Shown: one piece after another, positions 23,005 to 33,637 of the stretch | How the letters are laid out: the number at the start of each line of letters is the position of its first letter | How positions within the stretch are numbered: position 1 is the stretch's first letter | Assembly (NCBI GenBank): GCA_947579605.1 | Contig: OX388319.1 | Span: 19,977,447-20,041,446, forward strand | DNA: 64,000 nt | Direction: 5' to 3' | Source of the DNA: Athripsodes cinereus | Taxonomy: Eukaryota > Arthropoda > Insecta > Trichoptera > Leptoceridae | Program-made: the position numbers and the translations under genes | The notes under the pieces: model-generated | Told to the model about the DNA's origin: nothing | Database searches by the model: none | What the model saw: only the letters and a program-made list of their open reading frames with translations

Positions 23005-23051
23005 TTCAACTTTGTTGACTAAACAATAATTGTTTAGTCAACAAAGTTGAA
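23005..23051. repeat. Perfect 47-bp palindrome
   Basis: 23005-23027 is the exact reverse complement of 23029-23051, with one central A at 23028. The left arm starts TTCAACTTTGTTGACTAAAC. A perfect palindrome this long is unlikely by chance, and tends to be unstable, which argues for recent formation. Confidence 0.95.
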
Positions 23052-23640
23052 AGAAAATAGACAAACAATCAAACATTGTATTTCATGACGACTATTGTAA
23101 TAAGAGTTTTTAATACTTACATATTATTATCATCTACCTGCACTAATGCGTTAAAGTATTATGAAAATTATGTTGATTGGGTTTGACCCCTAGCAAGTTA
23201 ATTGTGATCATTTATTTTAATTGCACTCTACAATTTACCACTGAGACTGGTACTGAATGAGTTTAATTGTAGTATGAAATATAAAATTTGCTGCTTTTTA
23301 CGTATTGTTCTTTTCGATATTGACTGAACGTACTATTGAGAAAGGTATTTCATTTTGACCAGCGCCTTTAGACTTATTCAAAAAATTCTAAGCCAATACT
23401 ATTATTTACTGGAAATTTAAGTACAATGGGAGTAAATAATAACATTTAACTGAATTATTCTATACAAGATAAGACTGGGTAGGGCTTTGGTGTTATATGT
23501 TGGCATATTTTTGTACCGGGCTGAAACGTGAAAGCCAGCGAGCGCATTTGTGATGTGGTGCTGAAGGAGATCGCTCTGAGTTCATTCGAGTGAACATAGT
23601 ACCAGTGAGTCTATCCTCATTTCTACTAAGCATTTCCGCA
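23052..23640. other. Mostly anonymous stretch
   Basis: AT-rich to ~23470, then GC-richer sequence that probably belongs to the retroelement relic starting formally at 23641. Confidence 0.4.
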
Positions 23641-23933
23641 CGACTCTCAACTATATGCAGGCAGCGCGTCTTGCGATATTGCGGATTTCGGACACATTGC
23701 GAGAAGGGAACCAGAAAACCTGGAAAAAGTAATAATAATTGAGACTGTGTGAAGGGGCCGAGTAACAGGAAGATAAAGCAACCAAATTTAGGAGGCCACA
23801 CAGATCTCACTGCATGGAGCCCTGCACATAGCGGAGAATCGCTCGAGATTTAGACAAATTGTCAACAAAACGAAGCATGATGGGCAGGATCCTCAGAATT
23901 GATAGACCGATGGAGATGATAATGATAGTAATA
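23641..23933 (+). pseudogene. RTE-like ORF2 C-terminal relic
   Basis: One frame reads GHIARREPENLEKVIIIETV (~23691-23750). After a shift another reads QISLHGALHIAENRSRF and RQIVNKTKHDGQDPQN with a stop at ~23900, then a GATGATAATGATAGT tail. Lineages of this group encode exactly this GH.ARR..E..LE.VI arrangement after the RT domain. It differs from R1 and R2, so it is a further family. Confidence 0.75.
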
Positions 23934-23960
23934 TGAGTTGAATATGAGAATCACATGTCA

Positions 23961-24151
23961 GTGGGCCTAGTCAAAACACATTTAAGCGTTACGTTTTCGT
24001 TTCGTTTTCGTTCAAACAAGACGAGGTTGCGAGAATGCGTCAATTTTCGGAGCCACTTGTGTATTTTAGCTACGAAAATTGACGCGTTCTTGCAACGTCG
24101 TCCGCGTTTGAACGAAAACGTAACGCTTAAATGTGTTTTGATTAGGCCCAC
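23961..24151. mobile_element. Foldback MITE, ~190 bp
   Basis: GTGGGCCTAGTCAAAACACA mirrors TGTGTTTTGATTAGGCCCAC at the right end. Inner arms continue through TTTAAGCGTTACGTTTTCGT and the CGAAAATTGACGCGTTCTTG block. It shares block order with 13398-13587, showing a family. Confidence 0.9.
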
Positions 24152-24634
24152 AGATATAAAATATTTGTTGAGAAAATAATAATTTTCCTTTGGAATTTTA
24201 ACTAAACACTTGTATTTATTTTGGTACAATCTTTCTATCCTATCAAATCCTTGAAATCTATAATGATATTATATTATCACAATCAGTCGACACTATCACT
24301 ATATGGTGTCAAGGTTTCAGCTGCAGAATACACTAACATCTTTACAGAGAGGTATCATCAAATATTATTATTTTGTATATTGTAATTACATCAAATTTGT
24401 TTTCATTTATGTAAAATACTGACACCAAACAGATGTTCGGTATATTTAAAAATATTGTAAATAATAAAAACTCGTATGGTTTTTCTATAATATATAAATC
24501 ATGTCGAAGATTACTGTCAAAATAATTTAAATTTATTTTATTTTAATCTTTTTAACACCTACATTAAGTGTGTTCACTTTAGAAAATATTCAACAATAGA
24601 TTCTCTCAAAAAGAGAACCTAGTTTTACTTGCCT
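24152..24634. other. Anonymous AT-rich stretch
   Basis: Nothing recognised. Confidence 0.5.
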
Positions 24635-24722
24635 CGCGGAGTTCTCTACAAAGAATTAATAGGTATCCCATTCTTTTTTCCAGGTTTTTGAGTATCTTGT
24701 AAAAGGCTTATTCGTAAATCAT
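24635..24722 (+). repeat. S short repeat, 5' part only
   Basis: GCGGAGTTCTCTACAAAG, AGGTATCCCATTCTTTTTTC, TTTTTGAGTATCTTGTAAAA: the S head, cut off before the core. Confidence 0.55.
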
Positions 24723-25011
24723 CGTATATAAGATATTATATCGTAACATATTATAACATCTTTATTACAGCGATAATTGTAAAATTTAACAAACGATTAT
24801 TAAATTGTACCGTATCCTTGAAGTGCTTTGATACGTTAATGACAGTTTGATGTTTTATATTATTAATAATGTATGCCGACAATCCTGAATTTATTAACTT
24901 TTATTGGGATTTTCATATCTTTTAAATGCGGATAATCCGCTAACTACCCTACTTTTGGGGAATGTCATAATGATATGAATATGTGAATGAGCTAAAAATA
25001 GTGTGAATTTG

Positions 25012-25520
25012 CGATCGTGTCGTGATAAAGCAAGCAGGAACAATATTTACTAATATAAGTAATATTATGTATGTGAAGAATTTGGAATGAAAGCTTGGGT
25101 AATAACATGAATGAAAGTGAATAAACTTCTATAGTTTGGGCACGTGGAAAGAATAAACGAAAATATGATGACTAAGGTGATATAATATGATGAAGATATC
25201 ATTGAGAGGAACGATGCTCGGAGACATGGCCGTCCAAAAATTTAATGAACGTAGTTGCTGATTTTCTAGTTTTTACTTAATTTAATTTAGTTGTATATTA
25301 TTAATTATGTTTAAACTGTTTGTATGCGAAAGAAAAATAAAATAAAATAAAAAGTATATTAATCAGATCCTACGGCATCCTGTTGGTTCTAAGCACATTG
25401 AATAGTAGGCTAAACATGGTGGATTTTGTGAAAGTGTATGCAATGATAGAAGCAAGACGATCGATCCTTACTGCCTATCTCGAAAGGGAAATGGCGCAAT
25501 GGTGATGATAATGATGAGGT
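25012..25520 (+). pseudogene. R1b relic split by a ~105-bp insert
   Basis: Left part (to ~25256) parallels 30820-31015, for example GGAATGAAAGCTTGGGTAAT and GTTTGGGCACGTGGAAAGAA. The right part (from ~25362) reads CACATTGAATAGTAGGC and GATCGATCCTTACTGCC, then ATGGCGCAATGGTGATGATA. The intervening AT-rich piece ends in AAAAATAAAATAAAATAAAA and is absent from the 30.8-kb copy, so it looks like a later LINE-tail insertion. Confidence 0.7.
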
Positions 25521-26036
25521 ACTTGAGAAGCCTTCTAATTGCAGAATAAATCGACTTACTCTATAAACCATTCTAGTCGCAGTACCGCAACTAGGTACAT
25601 AGTTTTCGATATAACGCCCCAGTTGTCAATCATAATTTTAATGAAAGCATTGCATTTCACATACTCAATATAAGAAGGGTTCTGAGTCGGTAATAGTGTT
25701 TGTTTAGCGAACATGAGACCACAATGATCTTTACATAATGTTATAGACTTGTTCACCTAGTTCTAAGAGATGTCATTAGAAAAGCTATAATCTTAATAGT
25801 ATAACAGATGTAATAACTGTAAGTAACAAAGTCACATATTATATATGACTGCTTGGTGCATTTGTAGCACCAATTATCAAATACAATGTAATAAATGGTG
25901 TTCCAAAGGCAATCATATTACTTATTTAAATATACATTTATTTCAAGTAGACTTATTGTTTCCAATTGACTTATTCTGTTTTGTATTATTTTATTGACTG
26001 TTTCTTATTATTTCACTACTCAATTTATACAAAGAT
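25521..26036. other. Anonymous AT-rich stretch
   Basis: Nothing recognised. Confidence 0.5.
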
Positions 26037-26400
26037 ACTAGCTGACCCGGCAAACGTTGTTTTGCCATTTATATTATGTATCGACTGGAGTTGAAAATGA
26101 TTGAATTACTAATATCGCTATTAAAAAATAGGGGTTGATGGTAGAAAAGTGAAAATTTAGAGCTGTATGTATTTTTTAATGCCTCACTATAAAATAATAA
26201 TAAAAATCAATTTTGACCAAAAAATTAAAAAAAAATCGGGGTGGACCACCCTTAACTTTTAGAAGTATGAAAAATAGATGTTGACCGATTCTCAGACCTA
26301 CCCGATAAAAACACAAAATTTTATTAAAATCGGTCCAGCCGTTTCGGAGGAGTATGATAACAAACACTGTGACACGAGAATTTTATATACTAGTATATTA
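26037..26400 (+). repeat. Interspersed repeat, ACTAGCTGACCCGGCAAACG type
   Basis: Opens with ACTAGCTGACCCGGCAAACG followed by TTGTTTTGCC. Near its end it has AAAATCGGTCCAGCCGTTTC, then GACACGAGAATTTTATATAC. This two-ended signature is widespread in arthropod genomes. I do not assign it to a class: a non-autonomous Helitron or a LINE/SINE derivative are both possible. Confidence 0.65.
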
Positions 26401-26865
26401 GTATATAATACTAGTATATAATTTTATATACTCGTATTAGATATTCTTGAATTGTGATTGTTGCGTCTGTTTATGTTTTGTTGTCTATTGAACTGTTTCA
26501 TCAACATGTAAATTGCTCACGCTGTGGATTGATATAAATAAATAAATAATTTTTGTTTTCTATATAGGTGGATGAATAGAACAACATCTGTATTAAAATT
26601 AACAGTCGCAAAGTAGAAAGCTTATATTTATAATGTACTCGTATTGCATTATTTTTTTAATATTTCGGAAACATCTTTTTTCTTAGTGTGTCATTCTTGT
26701 AAAGAAAAAGTTAAAAAAATCATTCAAACGGAGTCAATTAAAGGAGACTCATTACTTCACCATGCTCCTGGATAGAATATTTCAGAGCAAATTATTAATC
26801 GATCTCAAGAAATTTTATATTATTGTTTTAATATTTTCACAAAACATTTATTTAGTTCTTTCACA
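26401..26865. other. Anonymous AT-rich stretch
   Basis: A TATA/ACTAGTATA-rich patch lies at 26380-26430. Nothing else recognised. Confidence 0.5.
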
Positions 26866-26988
26866 GTGACTTTATTAATTGCAAGCCGACTATGAAGAGC
26901 TTTCGCTTACGTTAACAATTTAAGGCTTTACGTTAGCCTAATGATGAGATCGTAAGCTCCTGAAAGCCAGCTCGGGGTTAAAAGTCAC
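26866..26988. repeat. Inverted-repeat element, GTGACTTT ends
   Basis: Ends GTGACTTTATTAA and TTAAAAGTCAC are near-complements, and GAAGAGCTTTCGCTTACG pairs with CGTAAGCTCCTGAAAGC. Its right half recurs at 31850-31886 as CGAGCCGGCTTTCAACAGC on the other strand. Confidence 0.65.
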
Positions 26989-26997
26989 AATGAAAAT

Positions 26998-27075
26998 ACT
27001 AAATTTTATTTATTTATTTATTGATACATCAACGGCCCACTGGCCTTTTAATAGTAGGTAAGGTTGGCACAATAT
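26998..27075 (-). mobile_element. LINE 3' end fragment with TAAA tail
   Basis: TTTTATTTATTTATTTATTG followed by ATACATCAACGGCCCACTGG: an antisense LINE terminus with an AAATAAAT tail. Confidence 0.5.
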
Positions 27076-27834
27076 AAAATATAACAACAACAAATATTTC
27101 AGTATTATACAAATTAGTATAGATATAAACATAATGGAAAAGATACTATGTTAAAGAATATAAAAAAAAAACTTATCAAATAAAAACAGTAAAATTGGTG
27201 TGAGCAAGTGTAGGCATACACAATAACATAACAAATCAAAATAAACAATGAAAAAATTAAAAATGAAAAAAATTATTTAATATTTATAAATTTAAATATA
27301 TAAATTATAAATTTAAATGTTAATTTATTAATATTTATAAATTTAAATGTTATGTTTATTAATTACCTCGATAGATTTCTGTATTAAAATAAACATCAAA
27401 AATCAATTGTTTTATACGCATTCTTTCACATCTTCGTTCTGGGTGGAGTCATGGTGTCGCACTGTCGCATAATAAGCATTTTGATCACACAATAGAGAAT
27501 CATGGAAAACCTTCATTTAATCGAATTAAGCCTTTATAAACCAAATTACCCACCATCAAGGTAAAATTCGGAGAAAATGTAGTGTCATTGATATTTATTC
27601 AATAAAGTTATGCTTACTGACGAATCATTCTGCATGAAATTTGATGAATTTTATGAACATAATAAATACAATTATTCGGAAGTATCTTGCACTAATGCAC
27701 ACATTTGTGCTACTTTTAAAGTTTAGTATTAAAATCTACGATTGTGACACGATTTCAAAATGTATGGATAAATATATTTGTATTAAGATTCGATAACCGG
27801 AAATTTTGAGCTCATACAAGACAAAAAATAAACA
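27076..27834. other. Anonymous AT-rich stretch
   Basis: ATTTATAAATTTAAATGTTA is partly reiterated near 27275-27360. Nothing else recognised. Confidence 0.5.
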
Positions 27835-27960
27835 TACTTAATGCTGTCTTCTAACTCAGTATCCTCCCGTCCTTCCAACCCATAATCCCTACAACGTGTT
27901 GGGTGCGTGTCAAATATTATTTTAAAATTTGTTTTTTCTTTTGTTATTTATTGATATTAT
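27835..27960 (+). mobile_element. C1 fragment, tail-to-tail with the main C1
   Basis: Plus-strand GCTGTCTTCTAACTCAGTAT, CCATAATCCCTACAACG and TGTTGGGTGCGTGTCAAATA match the ORF end and early 3' UTR of C1 (28303 leftwards, minus). Homology fades after ~27960. Confidence 0.75.
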
Positions 27961-28007
27961 TATATATCTGTAAGTATATTTGTTTTAATAAGGTATAATA
28001 CTGTTCT

Positions 28008-30245
28008 TATTTATTTATTTATTCTTTTTGCACATCATCATTACATTACAGTGTTAACAAAATAATACAATTTTTTAAAAACTAGGACGATGTGCAGTGG
28101 CGAGATTATCACTATAAAGTAATTTCTTCCATCTAACCACGACACATTGACATAAACCTAGTAAAAACTAATTTACTTAAAAAAAAACATACAAGACATT
28201 AATACACAACAAAAGAAAAAAAAAGAAAATTTAAAATAACATTTGACACACACCCAACATGAGGTAGGGATTATGGATTAGAGGAGGGGAGGGGGGGGGG
28301 GGCTAGGGAACGGATACTGAGTTAGAAGATAGCATTTTTTCCTTAACACAAGATTTAAAAACATTGAGCGATTGTGAAACTCTATGCGAAGAAGGAAGAT
28401 CGTTCCAACAACGAGCACCATAAACTGAGAATGATTTCGAGAAATAATTGGTACTGTGTGTAGGAATTGCCAGACGACGCTCGTTATTGGATCGCAATGG
28501 TAGGCCATGGCTCGCTAAATACTCGAAATTTTCTTTTAAATAGTAGGGAGAAGACGTGGAATAGAGTATTTTGTAAACTAGTGATAGAATATGAAGTTCA
28601 CGTCTTTGATGCACAGTTAGCCACTTAAGATTTACTCGATACTGGGAGATATGATCAGACCTCTTGAGATTGAAAATAAATCGGATACCATAATTTTGAA
28701 GTCTCTCAAGTTTATTTGACAGGTCTTGGTTGATATCGAGATATACTGCATTAGCATAATCTATGAGAGGCAGCAGCAGAGATTGAACAAGTAAGGTTTT
28801 GATTTTAGTTGGAAGGAACATTTGATATCTTTTAAGAGAATGCAGTGAATAGAAAAATTTTCGACGGATTGTATTCATATGCTGCTGCCAAGTTAGTTTT
28901 TGTTCCATAATCACACCAAGGTTCTTCACTGTTGTTGAATAAGGGATTACATCTGAGTTCATTGTTGTATTGGGCACGGTCATGGATTTGAGTTTTGAAA
29001 TGTGATAATGACTGCCGAGGAATATTGATTGAGATTTTGTAGGATTTATGATAAGTCCATGATTCGTTGCCCAAACTGAAATTTTTCGCAGACATTCAGA
29101 TATATTCTCAACAGCGGTAGAAGTATTTTCTATATTAAAATGAGTGTAAATCTGAAGGTCGTCTGCATATAAGTGATAACGACAAGTATTAATAAGGCGT
29201 GACACAGGGCTTATAAAAATTGAGAAGAGAAGAGGAGAAAGTATTCCGCCCTGAGGTACACCTGATCTGAGTTCCGCCCATTCAGAGACAGCGCCACCAG
29301 GCAGTCGAACACACTGGAAACGTCCCTTCAGATAGGATTCAAACCAAAGGGAGCATGAGTGTGAAATATTGAGGCTTTCCAGTGTCGCAATCAACAAGTC
29401 AAAGTCCACAGTATTAAATGCTGTGCTAAAATCAAGTAACGTCAGTAACGTCATCTGCCGATTGTCCATTGCAAGTCTGATATCGTCTGAAATCTTAATT
29501 AGAGCAGTTGTGGTGCTATGACCCTCACGAAAACCTGACTGGAAGTTATTATGGAGATTATTTTGGGAGATGAAAATATTTAGCTGATTATAGGCAAGTC
29601 TTTCTATGACCTTGGAAAAAAAGGGGAGGATCGAGATTGGACGAAAATCGGCTGGACATGATGATGATGCTTTCTTTGGAAGTGGTATAACGTTTGCCTT
29701 CTTCCACTCTCTCGGAAAAACATTGTGTGAGAATGAAACATTTATTATATGTGTTATATAAGGTAAGATTAAATGAAAAAAAGGCGAAATGAAGGAAAAA
29801 CAAACATCATCACATCCAGTGGCCTTGGACTTTATGGACTTTACAGACTGTTGGACATCGGCATCCGTAACTTCAGTGAAATTAAACATATCACAGGGGG
29901 GTCTAGGCAGAGCATGTATTGAGACCAGTGATCTTGACTTAGCGGCGCTATCCAGAACAAGCGGGGGGGTGGCAAATTGAGTGTTTAGCAAATTGGGATC
30001 TAGATCTATGGCATCGTGCATCTTACTATTTTGAGGTAGTCCAAGCGAGCCAAGACGCTTCCATGCTTGAGATTGTGTACAGTTATTAAAGAGATCGTGT
30101 GTGTACGCAATTTTGGCATTTCTACATTTTTTTGTACATAAGTTACGAAGAGTCTTGTAGGCAAACCAGTTTTTGTCACAAGGGGAAAGTTTATGTTTGA
30201 CACGAGCCCTGTCTCGGCGAGCCATGAGTTTTTTAATATCTTCAG
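28008..30245 (-). mobile_element. C1: CR1-like LINE, 5'-truncated, long open frame
   Basis: 3' UTR at 28008-28302 with an AATAAATAAATAA tail at 28008-28022, then the RT frame. The upstream codons RTTEDIKKLM continue the frame to ~30245, where the R2 element begins, so the endonuclease half of ORF2 is missing. A run of 12 G (28291-28302) sits immediately next to the stop codon. 3' ends of the same family occur at 17313, 27835, 30465 and 58844. Confidence 0.88.
28303..30225 (-). CDS. Reverse transcriptase (ORF2 fragment) of CR1-like LINE C1
   Basis: The frame of 640 residues has no stop. Order: N-terminal linker (EWKKANVIPLPKK at 173-185); RT core with FRPISILPFFSKVIERL (194-210), QSGFREGHSTTTALIKI (229-245), the first catalytic Asp in LLDFSTAFNTVD (263-274), SGVPQGGILSPLLF (321-334) and the YADD active site (353-356); thumb with KNLGVIMEQKLTWQQHM; and the C-terminal FSVYGARCWNDLPSS typical of CR1-group ORF2. 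It would copy its RNA onto a nicked target. The annotated Met is only the first in frame, because coding homology extends upstream. The lack of an endonuclease domain means it cannot act alone. The intact frame over ~1.9 kb suggests a recent insertion. Confidence 0.9.
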   Translation of the reverse strand: MARRDRARVKHKLSPCDKNWFAYKTLRNLCTKKCRNAKIAYTHDLFNNCTQSQAWKRLGSLGLPQNSKMHDAIDLDPNLLNTQFATPPLVLDSAAKSRSLVSIHALPRPPCDMFNFTEVTDADVQQSVKSIKSKATGCDDVCFSFISPFFHLILPYITHIINVSFSHNVFPREWKKANVIPLPKKASSSCPADFRPISILPFFSKVIERLAYNQLNIFISQNNLHNNFQSGFREGHSTTTALIKISDDIRLAMDNRQMTLLTLLDFSTAFNTVDFDLLIATLESLNISHSCSLWFESYLKGRFQCVRLPGGAVSEWAELRSGVPQGGILSPLLFSIFISPVSRLINTCRYHLYADDLQIYTHFNIENTSTAVENISECLRKISVWATNHGLIINPTKSQSIFLGSHYHISKLKSMTVPNTTMNSDVIPYSTTVKNLGVIMEQKLTWQQHMNTIRRKFFYSLHSLKRYQMFLPTKIKTLLVQSLLLPLIDYANAVYLDINQDLSNKLERLQNYGIRFIFNLKRSDHISQYRVNLKWLTVHQRRELHILSLVYKILYSTSSPYYLKENFEYLASHGLPLRSNNERRLAIPTHSTNYFSKSFSVYGARCWNDLPSSHRVSQSLNVFKSCVKEKMLSSNSVSVP

Positions 30246-30452
30246 TTGTTCTTTCGTTCGCAGGGGTTCCGTCGGCCCGGGCGTCCCTCTTTCACAATAC
30301 ACCGTACCTATGACAACGATATCAGAGCGCAAGGAATGTCGTGGAAAGAGGTGACGCAATTGGCACAGAGACGCTCTGAATGGAGGAGGCTGGTTTCTGC
30401 CCTGTGCTCCCGAGAGGAGCGTTGAGGACGATGATGATGATGATGATGATAA
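30246..30452 (+). mobile_element. R2 3' end fragment abutting C1
   Basis: GTTCCGTCGGCCCGGGCGTC, SYDNDIRAQGMSWKEV, CSREER and a GATGATGATGATGAT tail. It starts exactly where the C1 homology stops, so one element inserted at or truncated the other. Confidence 0.85.
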
Positions 30453-30464
30453 TACAAGTATCTC

Positions 30465-30605
30465 AGTGTGTCGCGGCTAGATGGAAGAAATCACTGATAG
30501 TGATAATCTCGCCACTGCATATCGTCGTAGTATTTTTAATTTTCTATTGTTTTGTCAACGCTGTTATATAATGATGATGTGCAAAAAAAATAAATTCATA
30601 AATAA
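30465..30605 (+). mobile_element. C1 3' UTR fragment, plus orientation
   Basis: CTAGATGGAAGAAATCAC, GTGATAATCTCGCCACTGC and ATGATGATGTGCAAAAAAAA, then ATAAATTCATAAATAAG, as in C1 3' UTR but opposite to the main copy. Confidence 0.75.
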
Positions 30606-30757
30606 GAGTTAATTTATTGATATTCATAATAAATTTAGCTATCATCAAACTAAATTCATGTAGGTACGTCTATCTATATACAAGTGTGTCGGTGGGTGAA
30701 TTGAGCATTCGTAATCAAAGCACAAATAATCTTTTATGTGTCATAAAAAATAAGCCT

Positions 30758-31204
30758 GGTTAAAGAAGGATGAAAGTGGCATAAATGCAGTAGAAATGAG
30801 ATCGTTAAGAAGGATGTGTGGTGAAAGCCTGAGAGATCGTGTGCGTAACAGTGATATACGAAAGGAATGTGGAATGAAAGTTGGTGTAATTACAAGGATG
30901 AATGTAAATAAGTTAAGATGGTTTGGGCACGTGGAAAAAATTAATGAGGACAGAATGACTAAGAAGATATATTTGGCTGAGAGCTGCTCGGAGATGTGGA
31001 TGTCCGAGGATTAAATGACAAGATCATTGAAATCAAATACTACAGAACGGTCATGTGTTGAGCACATTGAACAGGAGAGCATGCATGAGGAATAGTATGA
31101 CAGTGACGGAAGCGAAAGATGTATGCAAGGATAGAAGAAAGTGGCGCTCGATCCTTTCTGCCTACCCCGCGAGGGAAGTGGTTTAATGGTATGTATGTAT
31201 GTAT
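30758..31204 (+). mobile_element. R1b insertion with 9-bp target duplication
   Basis: AATAAGCCT lies at 30749-30757 and 31205-31213. Translation: EMRSLRRMCGESLRDRVRN, SDIRKECGMKVGVITRM, NVNKLRWFGHVEKINEDRM, then a decayed stretch and SILSAYPARE-like codons before a GTATGTATGTAT tail. It encodes the region downstream of the RT palm only and carries stops, so it is dead. Confidence 0.88.
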
Positions 31205-31213
31205 AATAAGCCT

Positions 31214-31754
31214 TTCAGGATGAGTGGCATAGCTCATCGTTAAATTTAAGATATTTAATATGCCTTATACGGAATGTGATGAAAGTAATCCATTTATCGA
31301 CTTAAAATCATAATATCTTCTTAAGTTTTTTTATGAGCTTTGAAAGTGACAATCAAACGTTAACTATAATATACTATTTTCTTACATGTGCCTTCAGCAA
31401 TTACACAAATTTTACAGTACATAAATAATAACCACAATGGATAATTTATTGCTATATTCGTGTTATATTACAAGTCCGTATCGTCAAGGCGGGACTGGGC
31501 GGATCAATGTCTGACGATCTATCATCAATACAAAGCCTCATTATCATAAGTCACTGTAGGTGAACAATGTGACTTGAAGCCTTTTATATTACGTGTTTAC
31601 GTTCATTATGATGATGTACCAACATGAAAATACTACATTATTTATACATACAAGTATAGTATGTACGATAATGATGAACAAGCAAATCGTGACTCTTGAA
31701 AGCTGCAAGTGTTTTGAATAAAGAAATAAAAACTTTCTTCTTATGTTTAATTTA
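31214..31754. other. Anonymous AT-rich stretch
   Basis: Nothing recognised. Confidence 0.5.
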
Positions 31755-31890
31755 TCGACCGACGGTTCTTGGTGGAAGTTCATATTAATTATTTTAAAAT
31801 GAAACACAATATGTAGTTATTCCACTATTGACTTTATTTATTTTTGCGAGCCGGCTTTCAACAGCTTCCGCTCTCATCGTCAGGCAAAAG
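31755..31890. repeat. Composite of two repeat fragments
   Basis: 31755-31822 starts ACCGACGGTTCTTGGTG as at 21979. 31838-31890 is the complement of the right half of the 26866-26988 element (CGAGCCGGCTTTCAACAGC, CATCGTCAGGC). Confidence 0.55.
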
Positions 31891-31994
31891 TAAAGTTACT
31901 TTTGTTACTTCTTTTTACTACTTCTTTAATTTTGATTGAAATGTTTCTATAAAGTATATTTTTTTATTGACTTATCGGATCAAAAAGAATATTA

Positions 31995-32160
31995 CTTTTA
32001 CATCCACAGGGTTTCCGGAAGCCTGAACGTTCCTTTTTTGTAATTTATACAGTAGTCCTATGGTAAAGACATCAAAGCGCTTGAAATGTAATGGGAGGAT
32101 GTGAGATATGTTCATGTCTCTGTCCTGTGCTTCCAGGAAGCCGGAAAGGGTGTTAAAGGT
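31995..32160 (+). mobile_element. R2 fragment, heavily decayed
   Basis: CCACAGGGTTTCCGGAAGCC, GTAGTCCTATGGTAAAGACA and TCTGTCCTGTGCTTCCAGG follow the R2 order with many changes. Confidence 0.55.
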
Positions 32161-32231
32161 AATAATCCGTTACATTGGTGGTTATAGATATATCTGGGTG
32201 AAATTAAGTTATATTTTCAGATAAATTACGA

Positions 32232-32480
32232 ATAATGATGATGATGATGATTCTGGATGATTTTGTTTTGACGCCATTTAACAGTCTCTAGACCGTCTTA
32301 AGAACGCTGGTGAACAGTGCAGTTTTCAATTTGCTTCGAAGCTGGTGACAGTCTGACTATCTCTCAATAACAACGGTAGGCAATTCCACGTAACTGGTCC
32401 AAAAACACCAAAAGCCCTTTCATAGAAGTTTATACATCAATAAAGCTTATAATTAATGTCAAGAGATAAAAATGTATAGA
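32232..32480 (-). pseudogene. C2 ORF2 C-terminus, lacking the hAT insertion
   Basis: An ATG-repeat (complement of an ATC tail) at 32232-32250, then the antisense C2 C-terminus: GACGCCATTTAACAGTCTC, ACTGGTCCAAAAACACCAAA, CTTTCATAGAAGTT. CTCTAGAC occurs once at 32286-32293, at the position of the hAT MITE in the 46-kb copy. Confidence 0.8.
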
Positions 32481-33375
32481 AATATGTATAATCAATAGTA
32501 TTAAAAAAATCATTGGTCATGAAAGCCTCCCTCAAAAAATTAACAGATGTCTGTGAAAAAGCTTCATAGGGCGCCTTTGCTGAGCATGTCTTGGAATCAA
32601 TACGAAAATATGAACTACAAGATAAATCAGAGTAGAATGTTTTTTAAAACTTTGATGCAAACGAGTTTACGAGGATTGAAACCTAAAAAAGAGAATCAGT
32701 GATTCTTGACAGTAAACAAATATTTTGAAAACAGATATCAGCCGTAATGCATATATGATTAAAGAAGAATGATGCAACCGATTAATACCTATATACTGTT
32801 TAACTATTAGTACTTGTAGTACACAGCTGGTAACAGTAGTAGATATAAGATGGTGTTGCTATAAATGGCAGTAAGATTCACATAATTATTATAATACATA
32901 AAGTGGATAGAGAGAAATACTCACTGGTAGTAGTAACCACTAGTTATAGATAGGTGTACATATTATCTTGGGTTAGGCTTGCTGGGTCCAACAGGTCATA
33001 ACCCCAGTTAAATACGGTAAAGGTAAAGTAACACGCAATCACAATAATAATCACACTTACATTATTATAAATAAGTAGTTACTAAAACGTTTAACTTTAG
33101 TAAATAATGATAATGCCAGAATAATGAATCTGATAAATTTGAGAAAATATTATTGTGTTCTTGGTACATTAAAGGTATTATATTGTGTATAACAAGTTCA
33201 GCTCTTTGCAAATGCAATGGAAATTAATAATCAAAAATATATGAAACAATACTTTAGTAATTTTGTTGAATTTTGGTAAAGTACACTATACATGATAGTT
33301 GTATTATATTGTACATGGTGGACATTAACGGCTGTAATTAATTTCAGGAATAATTTTTGTCAAGGGGAGTCCTTA
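32481..33375. other. Anonymous AT-rich stretch
   Basis: Nothing recognised. Confidence 0.5.
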
Positions 33376-33500
33376 GGGATGAGGTTTGCCACCCATCCTG
33401 AATGTCTTGATTTTATATTAGGACGGAGAGAAAAGCTTGCATGGTTATTTTATACTGCTGTTCTACTGGCTACCCCACTTCTGGGTTATGCCGTAATTGT
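33376..33500 (+). repeat. S short repeat, 3' two-thirds
   Basis: GGGATGAGGTTTGCCACCC, CCTGAATGTCTTGATTTT, AAGCTTGCATGG, TACTGGCTACCCCACTTC and TATGCCGTAATTGTAAAG match the S order. Confidence 0.85.
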
Positions 33501-33637
33501 AAAGTGTAGAGTCCTTAAACGAACCTTGAGCCCTTCCTTAGAAATAACTTCCATGAAGAGTATGGATGACATAGGAACTGACATTCCTCGGTGAAGGAGG
33601 GTGCAACCCATAATGTGTAAACATGATAGTTGGTAAA

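Noticed and set aside
23493..23810. 105-codon minus-strand frame
   Set aside because: It overlaps the RTE-like relic whose recognisable residues are on the plus strand.
30006..30359. 117-codon minus-strand frame
   Set aside because: It spans the C1/R2 junction in the wrong frame for both elements.
33292..33594. 100-codon plus-strand open frame
   Set aside because: It runs straight through an S repeat, so it is incidental.
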